A stretch of DNA of 64,000 nt from Apoda limacodes (taxonomy: Eukaryota > Arthropoda > Insecta > Lepidoptera > Limacodidae): positions 29,321,153 through 29,385,152 of the forward strand of contig OX291545.1 of NCBI GenBank assembly GCA_946406115.1. The letters are read 5' to 3'. Below the pieces are notes generated by a model that ran no database searches, was not told the DNA's origin, and saw only the letters and a program-made list of their open reading frames with translations. The translations under genes were made by a program, and so were the position numbers. Each line of letters starts with the position of its first letter. The first letter of the stretch is position 1. Below are positions 23,042 to 32,737 of this stretch, piece after piece.

Positions 23042-23345
23042 TGATGCTCAATTACAGGATGCATAGGTAAACCAAATTAAAATGGAAATAACATAAAATT
23101 GTACGACTAAATTTTTTTTATTTAAAACATTAATTGTATTTTACTTTATTTGTATTATTGATAGTGTTTTTAAAAGAGTAACTATCGAGTTTCTTGCCGG
23201 ATTCTTCTCGGTAGAAATCAACAACATTGTGAACCGGCGGGAAGGTGGGAGGGTTCAAAAAATAATATTTTATAACTTTGACGATTCAAAAGTGATTGTA
23301 AAATCCTTATTTGAATAAACCATTTTGACTTTGACTTTGACTTTA
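20590..23345 (+). mobile_element. 5'-truncated LINE (Jockey/CR1-like) with TTTGAC tail
   Basis: Starts inside the endonuclease and runs through reverse transcriptase to a 3' untranslated region ending in about three copies of TTTGAC (to ~23345). The AT-rich coding sequence sets it apart from the GC-richer LINE just upstream. Its left junction follows GTGTGAGTTTTT and its right junction precedes AACTCTACTATCG. Both are parts of an inverted-repeat element seen whole at 35.5 kb, so the LINE landed inside that element. Confidence 0.85.
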
Positions 23346-23506
23346 ACTCTACTATCGAGTTCGAGTCAACGAAAAACATGTATGGAAATGATGGAGCGCC
23401 TCTAGCGGACGTGTTAAGAGACGGTTTTTTTTATAGGACTTTTAATGAATACGCGAACGCGATAGTAGAGTTACAAATACGCAAAAACTCACACTAGGCA
23501 CGCTGT
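23346..23506. repeat. Inverted-repeat element (CTACTATCG family), copy 1
   Basis: The left arm is AACTCTACTATCGAGTTCGA and the right arm contains ACGCGAACGCGATAGTAG. The interior has GGAGCGCCTCTAGCGGACGT. It matches 35512-35672 in order. Beyond the arms, AGTGTGCC and GTGTGAGTTTTT at 20565-20589 mirror AAAAACTCACACTAGGCAC at 23485-23505, so the original element spanned the LINE. Confidence 0.75.
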
Positions 23507-23854
23507 ATACAATATTTGGATCATACTTTAAGGTATATACTTGCATTACATGGCCATGGTCAACAGATTGCTACCTTCGTAGCAAAGGCTTACGTACGAT
23601 CTCAAAGTAATGTATCATCTCAGGGGTCATCGAATGTGAAAATAAATTGTAGTACCGAATAGAAAGAAGTAAGAACTCCCCAATTTGGGGTAATCACTTT
23701 AAAGTTGGTAACACCAAAATTACGCACCCACATGTTAATTTCATAGTCGTATAAACTGATTTACACACGCATTGATAGTAAAATGGCGCGCAATACTCCG
23801 TTTGATGTTGTTTAGGACTCGGTATATAGACGTATGAGCCATTTTTGATTAGTA

Positions 23855-24195
23855 TAGAGTACCTGGAGGACCGACCTGCGCTCGTTTTTTTAACAACGCC
23901 ATCTATTGTCAAGTTGTTGTGTCACTAAAAATAATAGTATCACTACTCGCCAATAGATGTCAGGAAGAGTTATATTTTTCAGATTAAACTCTTTCAGATT
24001 TCCTGAAAACATGGATAAAACGACGTTTTCTAAAAATGAAACCTAGCTAGATCGATTTATCGCTCCCGAAAACCCCTCCATACTAAATTCATCTAAATCG
24101 TTTGAGCCGTTTCCGAGATTCAAATTATAAACATACATATATATATAATTATATATATACATATACATATACACGAGAATTGGTCGTTTAAGGGT
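23855..24195 (-). repeat. Retroposon-like tail with AT dinucleotide tract
   Basis: The stretch reads ACCTGGAGGACCGA, ACAACGCCATCTATTGTCAA, GGATAAAACGACGTTTT, GAAACCTAGCTAGATCGAT and GAGCCGTTTCCGAGATTCAA. It ends in a TATATA/CATATA tract and GGTCGTTTAAGGGTATTAGATA. An inverted relative lies at 58480-58740. The family is widespread in Lepidoptera; I cannot name it precisely. Confidence 0.6.
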
Positions 24196-24600
24196 ATTAG
24201 ATAGATAAATAGCCGACCCGGCAGATGTTCTGCCCGGAAAAGCAGCGCCTCATTAAATATGATATATTAAATTTGACATTTGCGATTCGATAATAACTTT
24301 TAACGAATCTACCGTTGAGTTATCATTTTTGGATAACTTACTGTTTAATATGACCTCTGTGTCTAAATTATTTAATTCTTAATTTTCTTCCAAATTTTCT
24401 ATGGTGTTAGTATTGGCGGGAAGCCTTTCTTTACATCCTTTTGGTTTAAGCTAACCCTTAGGATGCGTTTTTTTACGTTCTATGTAATGTGTTTTCTCCA
24501 AGACACAAATTTCACAATGATTGAAGTTGTGGTATATGATAATAATGGATTCGCATTAAATGCAGCGATGTTAAAATCATTTTCGTACATTCAATAATCG
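24196..24600. other. No recognised feature
   Basis: AT-rich sequence between a retroposon tail and a tandem array; no coding or repeat content recognised. Confidence 0.4.
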
Positions 24601-25045
24601 CCGTTTAGGAAAAGATAAGTGACACACCGACTGCAGCGCCACCTACCGGGTCCAATTGTGTTATTAAACCGTGCAGGGACCCACTTGAACGTACATGAAA
24701 AATATCATTAATATCGTCCCTGCCGTTTAGGAGATCAGTGACACACCGACTGCAGCGCCACCTACTGGGTCCACGTTTGAATTGAAACCATGCAGGAGGG
24801 TCCCACTCGAACGTACATACACAAAAAACATCATAAACATTGTCCCTGCCGTTCAGGAGTCCAGTAGCACACCGACTGCAGCGCCACCTACCGGGTCGAT
24901 TTGTAAATTCAAATCATACAGGAACCCACTCACCGTACACAAAAATATCATTAAAATCATCCCTGCCGTTTAAGAGATCACGGACACACCGACTGCAGCA
25001 CCACCTACCGGGTCCAATTGTGTTTTCAAACCATCTAGAAACTCA
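24601..25045 (+). repeat. Four tandem copies of a ~120-bp unit
   Basis: Each unit contains CACACCGACTGCAGCGCC, ACCTACCGGGTC and CCCTGCCGTTTAGGAG. The anchor ACACACCGA-like motif begins at about 24621, 24740, 24866 and 24983, so spacings are 119, 126 and 117. Units have diverged by substitutions and small indels. Two short frames read through it are by-products of the repeat. Confidence 0.85.
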
Positions 25046-25059
25046 TTAAAATATTTAGA

Positions 25060-25235
25060 CTAAATTTCACCCTAATCGTTCCAGCCGCTTAGATGGAGTT
25101 ATATGACAAACACACATACACATACAGGGAAAAGCTTTCACTTGACGTTTTCAAGCAGCCTACGTCCTTTCCCGGGACTCAGACTCAGTGGTTGAAGTGT
25201 CGAGTGGTAATGGTTCGCATTTATAATATTAGTAT
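25060..25235 (+). repeat. RTE-like dispersed repeat tail
   Basis: Contains TTTCACCCTAATCGTTCCAG, CACACATACACATACA, CCTACGTCCTTTCCCGGGAC and ends TTTATAATATTAGTATGGAT. It resembles the tail at 6590-7115. Confidence 0.6.
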
Positions 25236-26339
25236 GGATTTCCCAATAGGTCATCTTTGGGATTTCCTCTTTGTACTTACATAACCAGATCCAATACATA
25301 AAGTTCTAAAAATAGCTTATAGGTAACTAGTTCTAAATAAGTGGTTTGTGACTTTTTGAAATATGTTTTGTACAAAGAGGAAACAGAAAATATCTTTTGA
25401 CGGTGCTAGTTAGGTACTCACTTAAAGGAGAAAAATGACGTACCTGTTTATTGTACTTGTTTTTTATTAGAACAATTACAAGGAAATACAGTAACTGAAA
25501 CACACTGTTTATTCAACACACAATCTACTTGTTCCTTACACACTCGCACGTTGCGTTGTCCACATCAATAACAATATTGTTAAGTCCGGTTTTCATAACT
25601 CTAACTTGTATAAATATCATTTTGATACAATTTGACCTTAGCTAAATAAAAGAGAGATAAGAGTTTTATCTTGGCAAATTAGAGATATAGACAAATAAAA
25701 CAATACCAGAAACTCACGTTCATCGTTTTGAATTCGACTAAAAACCGGTCAAAGTGTGTCGGACTCACGTATCAAGGGTTCCGTACTTAAAGACAATTTT
25801 AGAAGTTTTAAGTCACAGCATAATCCACATTATAAATCGGCGTTCCCTTTGCTTTACAAGTTTATATTTTATAGGCTTTCCAAGTTTTTGATTGTAAATT
25901 AATCCACTTACAATCGATTACCATTCTGAGTTTGGATTTTTGGTACAAGTGTAATTTGTCAGGGTTTCATTATTATTGATTGATTTAATTGCTTATTCTG
26001 TAATACTTTCTAATTCAATAATGTCATCCCAATCCCCCACGACGATCTCTTGATATGAAGTAGGTATTTTACAATTGAGAAAAAGGCTTTAACCGAAAAA
26101 GGTCACGCCGTAAATGACATATAAGATAAGAATTAATTACAGCATACCAATAACCTTTTAATTTTTTTTGGTTTTTTGGTTTGGTTTGCTAACTCTCTGT
26201 AGTTAATTAGAAGTGAATGTACCTAAAATTTAGGTTAGTAAATTGGTATTGACTTTGAATTGCAAACATAACTTTTAAGATTTGATAATAATTTAAGGAT
26301 ATAGATCCTTAACTTATTTCTATCGATATTAAATATCAA
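25236..26339. other. AT-rich DNA; one short CCGGTC-type repeat head
   Basis: Around 25738-25795 the sequence AAAACCGGTCAAAGTGTGTC then AAGGGTTCCGTAC is a worn head of the CCGGCC-type dispersed repeat without a tail. Nothing else is recognised. Confidence 0.5.
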
Positions 26340-26965
26340 GTCGCATTTTGTTATTTCTAAGTATATGGATCCCTAAAAACTTTAGTGACAAGTTTTACTA
26401 TAATAACATTAAATCATAAAAATATATTTTTTTTTAAAGTAATTAACATTAAGGAAAAACCATTAGGGACTTACTTGTACTTAAAATGTATCGTAGTTAC
26501 TGTGTTTTCCGTTTAGGTATTTTAAAAATAATGTACACGTATGTACGGTCAGTAAAAAAATATACTACTGCATTTTAAAGCCTACAATAGCTAATTTAAT
26601 AAACAACGACTGTACGTACGTACCACCAAACGTGGCCAAACCACGTTAAGCCGTGTGGTATTGCATGCTTTTTATACCATGCTATAATATCCTATCGTTA
26701 ATATAATAGTAACTGATGTTAGTTTTATCCTATCAATGTTAGTACCGATGTTAACTGACCGTAGTTAGTTTTGTCCTACCGATGTTAATATATCATTGTT
26801 AGTTTTATCCTATCGATGTTAGTTTTGATGTTAATAAACCGTAGTTAGTTTCTACCGATGTTTGCGTATTGTTGCTTGTGTGCCACCTTAGTCCTTAGAT
26901 AGTTTTATCCTATCGTTGTTAGTACCGTTGTTAATAGACCGTAGTTAGTATTATAAATAAGTTAA
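26340..26965 (+). repeat. Old dispersed repeat, uninterrupted copy, with minisatellite
   Basis: Homologous to 620-774 plus 2817-3076 and without the 2-kb insertion found there. From about 26700 it has roughly five imperfect tandem copies built on GTTAGTTTTATCCTATCG, TGTTAGTACCGATGTTAA and GACCGTAGTTAG. Confidence 0.65.
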
Positions 26966-26997
26966 AAGTTATTTAAGAAAAGGAATAATCGTAAAAA

Positions 26998-27305
26998 TTT
27001 TTAGGGTTCCGTACTCAAAGGGTAATTAAAGACCCTATTACTAAGACTTCGCTGTCCGTCCGTCTGTCCGTCTGTCACCAGGCTTTATCTCATGAACCGT
27101 GATAGTTGAAATTTTCACAGATGATGTATTTCTGTTGCCGCTATAACTACAAATACTAAAAACAAAATAAAATAAATATTTAATGGGGCTCCTATACAAC
27201 AAACGTGATTTTTTGCTAGTTTTTGCTCGATATTGATAACAGCAACGGGTAGCTTAAAATATTAACGGAATAATTAGGTATATATTCGCTTAAAAATTGT
27301 TGTGA
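26998..27305 (-). repeat. CCGGCC-type dispersed repeat, truncated, minus strand
   Basis: Begins TTTTTAGGGTTCCGTACTC, then GTCCGTCCGTCTGTCC, CATGAACCGTGATAGTTG and TGTTGCCGCTATAAC. This is the reverse complement of the tail part of the 43142-43602 copy. It breaks off near 27305, so the head half is missing. Confidence 0.75.
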
Positions 27306-28048
27306 CTGCTACCTAGTACTGCCCCTTAATCCGATTAATATTTTAAATGTTTATTTTTATCTAAAGAATACTTAACTCACTACTTTCACTTTACGGTGAA
27401 AGTCTGTGTATATGACAAAGTAACCTTTTTTTTAAATTTAAGTTTGTAATTGTAACTAAATAAAACATGGTAACCATTTACCAAAAACTACTGTATAAGT
27501 ATTGTATTCTAACTTGACTAGTTTAAGTAGAAGTGCAAGAATCGCACTTGCGGATGTGTTTGGTGTCCTAGACTTTGACGTCACCGACGAACTGGCAATT
27601 CTATAAAATAAAAATAGCAAAAAAATATCAGGCAAAGTAATCATTTAGTAAACATTTGTAAGCGCTATCATTCAGCCGGATGTGTTGGTATTGCTACTGG
27701 TCACTTGCCATACCATGTTGCTTATCATTTGGTGATAAGCAATAAACAAGGAGACTTAAATTTTTTGTCGCTTACAATGAAGTAAATGTAAGTATAAAAA
27801 TAAACTCTAATTTTATACTTGATTATACTAAAGAAGTTAGCTATAATTGTTTCTTCAGGATAAAAATTAGCTTTTTAGCAAATACTTTGATGTTTGCCGC
27901 CTCACTCTTTGATAATCGCCGCCACTCGGCTTGCTCGATCAAATTCTTTGAGGTTTGCCGCCTCACGGGCGACACATCAAAAGATTTATTGCTTCTCAAT
28001 TATTCTAAACTAGTTTATTCCAGATTATTCCTTCATTTTTCCTATTAT
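27306..28048. other. No recognised gene
   Basis: Contains short duplicated pieces (TTTGCCGCCTCAC occurs at about 27893 and 27953) but no convincing gene or repeat family. Confidence 0.4.
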
Positions 28049-28487
28049 GAGCGCGTTCGTTCTGGGATGCAGAATCATTATTTTCATTACTTTTGCCACC
28101 TGTCATCCGTTCGTTTAGCATTGGTATCAAAAGTATCAAAATTTTAGTATCATCTGTGACAAACTGTCATGCGTTCGTTTACGATATTTTTGTTATTTTT
28201 GTCACTTTTGCCACCGAAAAATGAAACTTTAGACCCATGTCTGGAGATGGTGTTTTTGTGTTAATCTGTCAAACTGCCTATATATATTCATTGTTTATGG
28301 TAGTGTGTGTGTGTTTTATCGTAGTGTGTGTACGTCAAGCGTTCGTTTTGCAGGTTTTGTAACCAAAAAATTTGTTAGTAACGTTTCAAAGCTAAACGAA
28401 CGGTAGGTGTCGGTGGCAAAACTGTCGTTATCAAAAGTGTGAAAAGTATCATTCGTGGGAACTCTTAATCCCAGAACGAACGCGCCC
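28049..28487. repeat. Inverted-repeat element (GCGCGTTCGTT family), full copy
   Basis: The left end is GAGCGCGTTCGTTCTGGGA. The right end in reverse complement is GGGCGCGTTCGTTCTGGGA, 18 of 19 matching. Secondary inverted blocks (TTTTGCCACC and CGTTCGTTT) lie just inside. The middle has CTGTCAAACTGCC and GTAGTGTGTGTGTG. Related pieces lie at 30530-30783, 57357-57490 and 59980-60138. The target duplication is unclear (perhaps TAT). Confidence 0.75.
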
Positions 28488-28622
28488 TATATAGGTAGGG
28501 GTGGATGTCCCGAACGTTAGTTCAGTTCTATTTGAGCTGTTGAGCTACCGAGGTTATGACTTGGGCAAGCGATATCCTAGCGAACTGCTCGAGCCGTCAA
28601 CTTGAACGAACAGTAAACAAAA

Positions 28623-30292
28623 ATGATGTCGGGTGGAAAGAAACGAAAAGTAGATACAGAGGGTCTCCAGTTTCCAGAAAAATGGACTGAAGAATTCTTT
28701 TTTATCTTGCACAATGGTAAGCCTATTTGTTTGCTGTGTAATGCATCCATTTCAGTAAAAAAGGATTCAATATAAGGAGGCATTACTCAACTAAGCATGC
28801 TACGCTGCACTCGCTGACAGGACAATTAAGAACAGACAAAATCCAGAAGCTTACCGCAAATTTGGAAAAACAGCAACAAATGTTTCATAAACAAAGAACA
28901 CAACTTGATGTGATGTTGTGAAAGCTAGTTTTATAGTTAGCTCAAAATTAGCAAAGGCATTAAAACCATTTGCCGAAGGAGAATTTATCAAGGAGTGTAT
29001 GTTAGAAGTTTGCGGTATTTTGTGTCCTGAAAAGAAAAATTAATTTGAAAAAATTAGTTTATCATGACGAACTGTTCTTCGACGTATAGAAATGATGGCT
29101 TATGGTATAAAAACAACATTGACTCTCCGTATGGCTGGTTTTGAATCATTTTCCATAGCATTAGACTAGAGCACTGATTTGGCTGACACAGCTTAACTGG
29201 CTATATTTATTCGAGGTGTTGATATGGAGTTCACTGTTACTGAGGAATTGCTTGCTTTACAGCCGCTAAAAGGAATCACTATAGCAGAGGATATTTTTAT
29301 TGAAGTTCAAAAGGTATTCACAAGTTTTGGCTTGCCATGGTCAAAATTAATTGTAGTATGCACTGATGGTGCACCTTCTATGGTCGGCTTACGTAAAGGT
29401 TTCATCGGAATTTTGAATGAAAAAGCAACAGAATTAAATGTGCAAAAAGATGATTTGATAGTCCTATTGCATTATCCACCAACAGAACTTGTGTTCTAAG
29501 TCCATTCGACTTCAGAATGTTATGAATGTGGTAGTAAAAACCATCACCTTTATTCGATCCCGAGGGCTTAACCATCGTCAGTTCAAGGCGTTTTTGCATG
29601 AAATATCAGCTGAATATAACGACGAAACATATTATTGTGAAGTCAGATGGCTGAGCAAAAGAAAAATGTTGAAACGGTTCTACGAGCTTAGAAATGAAAT
29701 AGCAGACGTTATGAAAATAAAAGATAAACCACTATCTGAATTAAGTGACCCAAAATGGATATGTGACTTAGCATTTCTTGTCGATCTTACAGGCTATTTG
29801 AATGATTTAAATTTGAAACTTCAAAAACAAGGACTGACCACACTGACTAAAGAACTCAAGTTACTGTCGGAACAATTTTCGAACAGATTTAGCGACTTCA
29901 AAAACATGGAAGACTGTTTCAGTTTATTTGCTACTCCCACAAAATGTAATGTACAAAATGCTCAATACAATTACAAATGGAGTTGATCGAGATTTAAGAA
30001 AACTCACTCCTAAAATCCAAATTTTAAGACGTAGAGTTGTGCGATTTAAAAAAAAATCCTAGAAAAAGACAATTTTCCGCAGCTTAGAAAATTCGCAAGA
30101 AGATTGATTTGTGCGTTTGGCAGTACTTATAAATGCGAACAGTTCTTTTCATTGATGATAGTTAATAAATCAACACATCGTACAAGACGGACTAACGATA
30201 ATTTGGAAAATTCTTTACGTCTTTGTATCAGTGGAATAAATCCAAATATCGATGGATTAGTTTCCCAAATTCAATCTCAAGTGTCTCATTGA
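28623..30292 (+). pseudogene. ZBED-type hAT transposase gene, broken (GTF2IRD2/ZBED5-like)
   Basis: The start ATG is at 28623. A BED zinc finger follows: PICLLC supplies the cysteines and, after a frameshift near 28770, NIRRHYSTKHA supplies the histidines. The middle region has stops at about 29041, 29068, 29167 and 29194. The RNase H-like core survives in part: VVCTDGAPSMVG near 29355 and YCEVRWLSKRKMLKRFYELR near 29635. The C-terminal dimerisation region has FGSTYKCEQFFSLM, NKSTHRTR and ENSLRLC, ending TGA at 30290-30292. The family covers hAT transposases and domesticated vertebrate relatives such as GTF2IRD2. At least four nonsense codons and several frameshifts rule out function. Clear hAT terminal repeats were not found. 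Confidence 0.82.
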
Positions 30293-30529
30293 TTTAGGTG
30301 TATTTAACTTTCGTAGTTTGTAACAATTGCAAATTTAACGAATTGATTATAGTGTACCATTTTATTTAATTTCATTTTGTTTTTTTAATAACTTGTACTA
30401 TAATAACATTGTCGTAATATTTCATGTCTAATATCTATCGCAAAAAATATTAGCACTAGTTTAAAATGCACTAAGTACTTTTAAACCAGGCCCGCGAACG
30501 TATTTGCACGCTAAAGTTTGGCCTTTACG

Positions 30530-30783
30530 ATATAAAACTTTAGACCCACGTTTTTGTGTTAATCTGTCAAACTGCCTATACATATTCATTGTTTATGGTA
30601 GTGTGTGTGTGTTTAATCGTAGTGTGTGTACGAAAACCGTTCGTTTTGCAAGATTTGCAACCAAAATTTTCGTTAGTAACGTTTCAAAGCTACACGAACG
30701 ATAGGTATCGGTGGCAAAACTAGCGTTATCAAAACTGTAAAAAGTATCAATCGTAGGCACTCTTAATCCCAAAACGAACGCTT
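30530..30783 (+). repeat. GCGCGTTCGTT-family element, fragment
   Basis: Repeats the right part of 28049-28487: AAACTTTAGACCCA, GTTAATCTGTCAAACTGCC, GTAGTGTGTGTGTG, GTAACGTTTCAAAGCTA and CCAAAACGAACG. The left end is missing. Confidence 0.75.
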
Positions 30784-32242
30784 TATCACTTGACCGTTTT
30801 GAAAAACTTCCATTCTAGAATCTAGATGGTTGTAGATTGGTTTTGTTCTGACAAGTTTAGGATTTTGTAAGATACAAGACGCCAAGTCGCGACGGACTGG
30901 TAGTATGAAATATTCCACATTGTGCTCCACCTTAGCTTACTAATCTTTACAGCTTCACGTATGATTTCCAGTTTAAAGTGAAACATATAAAAATTCAAAT
31001 CATTGTTTATTTTATTTCTAAATAGTTACATATCTCTAATAATACAAAAAAAAAATGTAAGATAACAAACACTTTCGACACAGAAGTATATAAGTCTCAC
31101 GCATACCTTATTTCCTCAAACGTACAAAAATTAGTCAATATTACTAACTGGTTCAAAACATGAAATCAATTTTGTCCCTATAATATATAATAAGTAATAA
31201 CTCTGTAAAAACGAGCCTTCAAAAAATAATCTGAAACTTTCAATAAAAAAAACAAATATTTTAACGCACTCGAGATTATTGGTTACCTGATGTGATGGGC
31301 TTTTAAAAGAATAGAATATAAATACAAAAAAATATATATGATAAGGTAGAACAATGAAATCTACCTCTAAATCTTAAGCACATGCAAGGGTTAATGGTCA
31401 TGGCATTAGTATAAACAGAGTAATACTACTTATTCTCATGGTCATGGTACTTTCTGTTCTTTATAATGGACAGTGTGATTTATATCTGACATATAAAAAA
31501 AATCTTAGGCTGTACGGAGATAACAAAAGTTAAAAACAAAATAGTCATTATTTTCTTTCTCAAAATATATGATTTCAGAAATTAGTTTCAGAATTGAGTA
31601 TTCAAATAAATTGGGTTACTAACAATTTTAGCACCTAAAGTTTTTTTAATACAGGCATCACGAACTCAACTTAAACAATGAGTCAATAATTTGGCGATAG
31701 CTTATATCTATTAATCATATAATCCTGACACTTACATCTATGGTTATATAAAGAAGAAACAATTTTACAATACTTAGACCTAAAAATAATCGTACCAAAA
31801 CAGTGACCGTGTCACTAGTGGCTACACGAAAACTTAAATCATTTGAGTCATAATAATATAGAAGCGAACATAGCAACATTCCTCCCCCTAACGTTACATA
31901 TGGCGATAAAAGTGTGTATGGCATAATGCTTAATTTGTTATTAACTTTAATTTTAAACGTTATTCCGTACTCATATGACGACGCTGGTTTTTATACATTT
32001 CAAATATTCAATCAAGTAAATTGGCGAATCTCTACCACATTCCATTGCCTTTACGTAGGACTACATACACATCTTACCAAAATGACTTATTGAATAGGAA
32101 CAATTTACAATTACAGCGATAATTTTGATAAGAAAACAGGCAGTAAATGAGTAGTGCATATTAAAGCCAAAGTAATGAAATATAATTCAAACAAAATAAT
32201 CAACGAGGCGATGGTCCAAAATTTCGTCTCCTAAGTCTTAAG
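30784..32242. other. AT-rich DNA downstream of gene B
   Basis: Mostly unique-looking AT-rich sequence with no recognised repeat or gene. Part of it could be an extended 3' untranslated region of gene B if the nearer poly(A) signal is not used. Confidence 0.45.
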
Positions 32243-32248
32243 TTTATT
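32243..32248 (-). terminator. Candidate poly(A) signal of gene B
   Basis: TTTATT on the plus strand is AATAAA on the minus strand, about 490 bases past the stop codon of gene B. Confidence 0.35.
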
Positions 32249-32737
32249 TTTCAACTATACATATACCGTAAGTTTGCACAGTCGGTATCCGCTAGCGTGC
32301 AAAATGTTCTTACCGTAAACGGTTAAGACGCTGCACGACTTTGCAGAAAAATATTAACTACACACGATAACGTGTATCGACTGTGCAAAGTTATAGTAGA
32401 CGTACTGTCTAACTACGACTTTACTTTACTTATTGACGCTACGAAAATATAGCTAATTTCTCTTTTGTGTTGCATTTTTTTTTTTGTTGCATTGCTAAGT
32501 TAGTACTAGTAAGTAGTAGTAATTGTTTAGTTGCATTGCTAACATTAATTACTTTGTCTAATTAATAATTTTATCTGTGTTATAATATATATAGATATGT
32601 ATACCATATTGGCAAGTAGAAAACTTCAAAAAACAATTAGATATTTTAATGATGCATTATTAAGTGCAAATTTGTTACATATTGTCGACAGAAATAACGA
32701 CATTATTTTTCTTATAGCCAACTAGTTGTTTTTGGTG

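Larger units (their letters stand above)
19330..23850 (+). repeat. Duplicated segment, copy A (interrupted by younger insertions)
   Basis: 19330-20049, 20374-20565 and 23507-23850 align in order with 58310-58472, 58858-59440 and 59440-59975. Shared blocks include GATAGACTTATTA, ACAATAGCATTGTGA, ATCTATCTGTTGACTAAAA, AAAACACGGCTGTTGTCACA, ACATGGCCATGGTCA and AAATTGTAGTACCGAATA. Removing the insertions leaves about 1.3 kb of homology. It may be a segmental duplication or two copies of an undescribed dispersed element. Confidence 0.75.

Noticed and set aside
30480..30500. CAGGCCCGCGAACG as a hAT terminal repeat
   Set aside because: No inverted partner was found on the left of the hAT pseudogene and no 8-bp duplication is evident.
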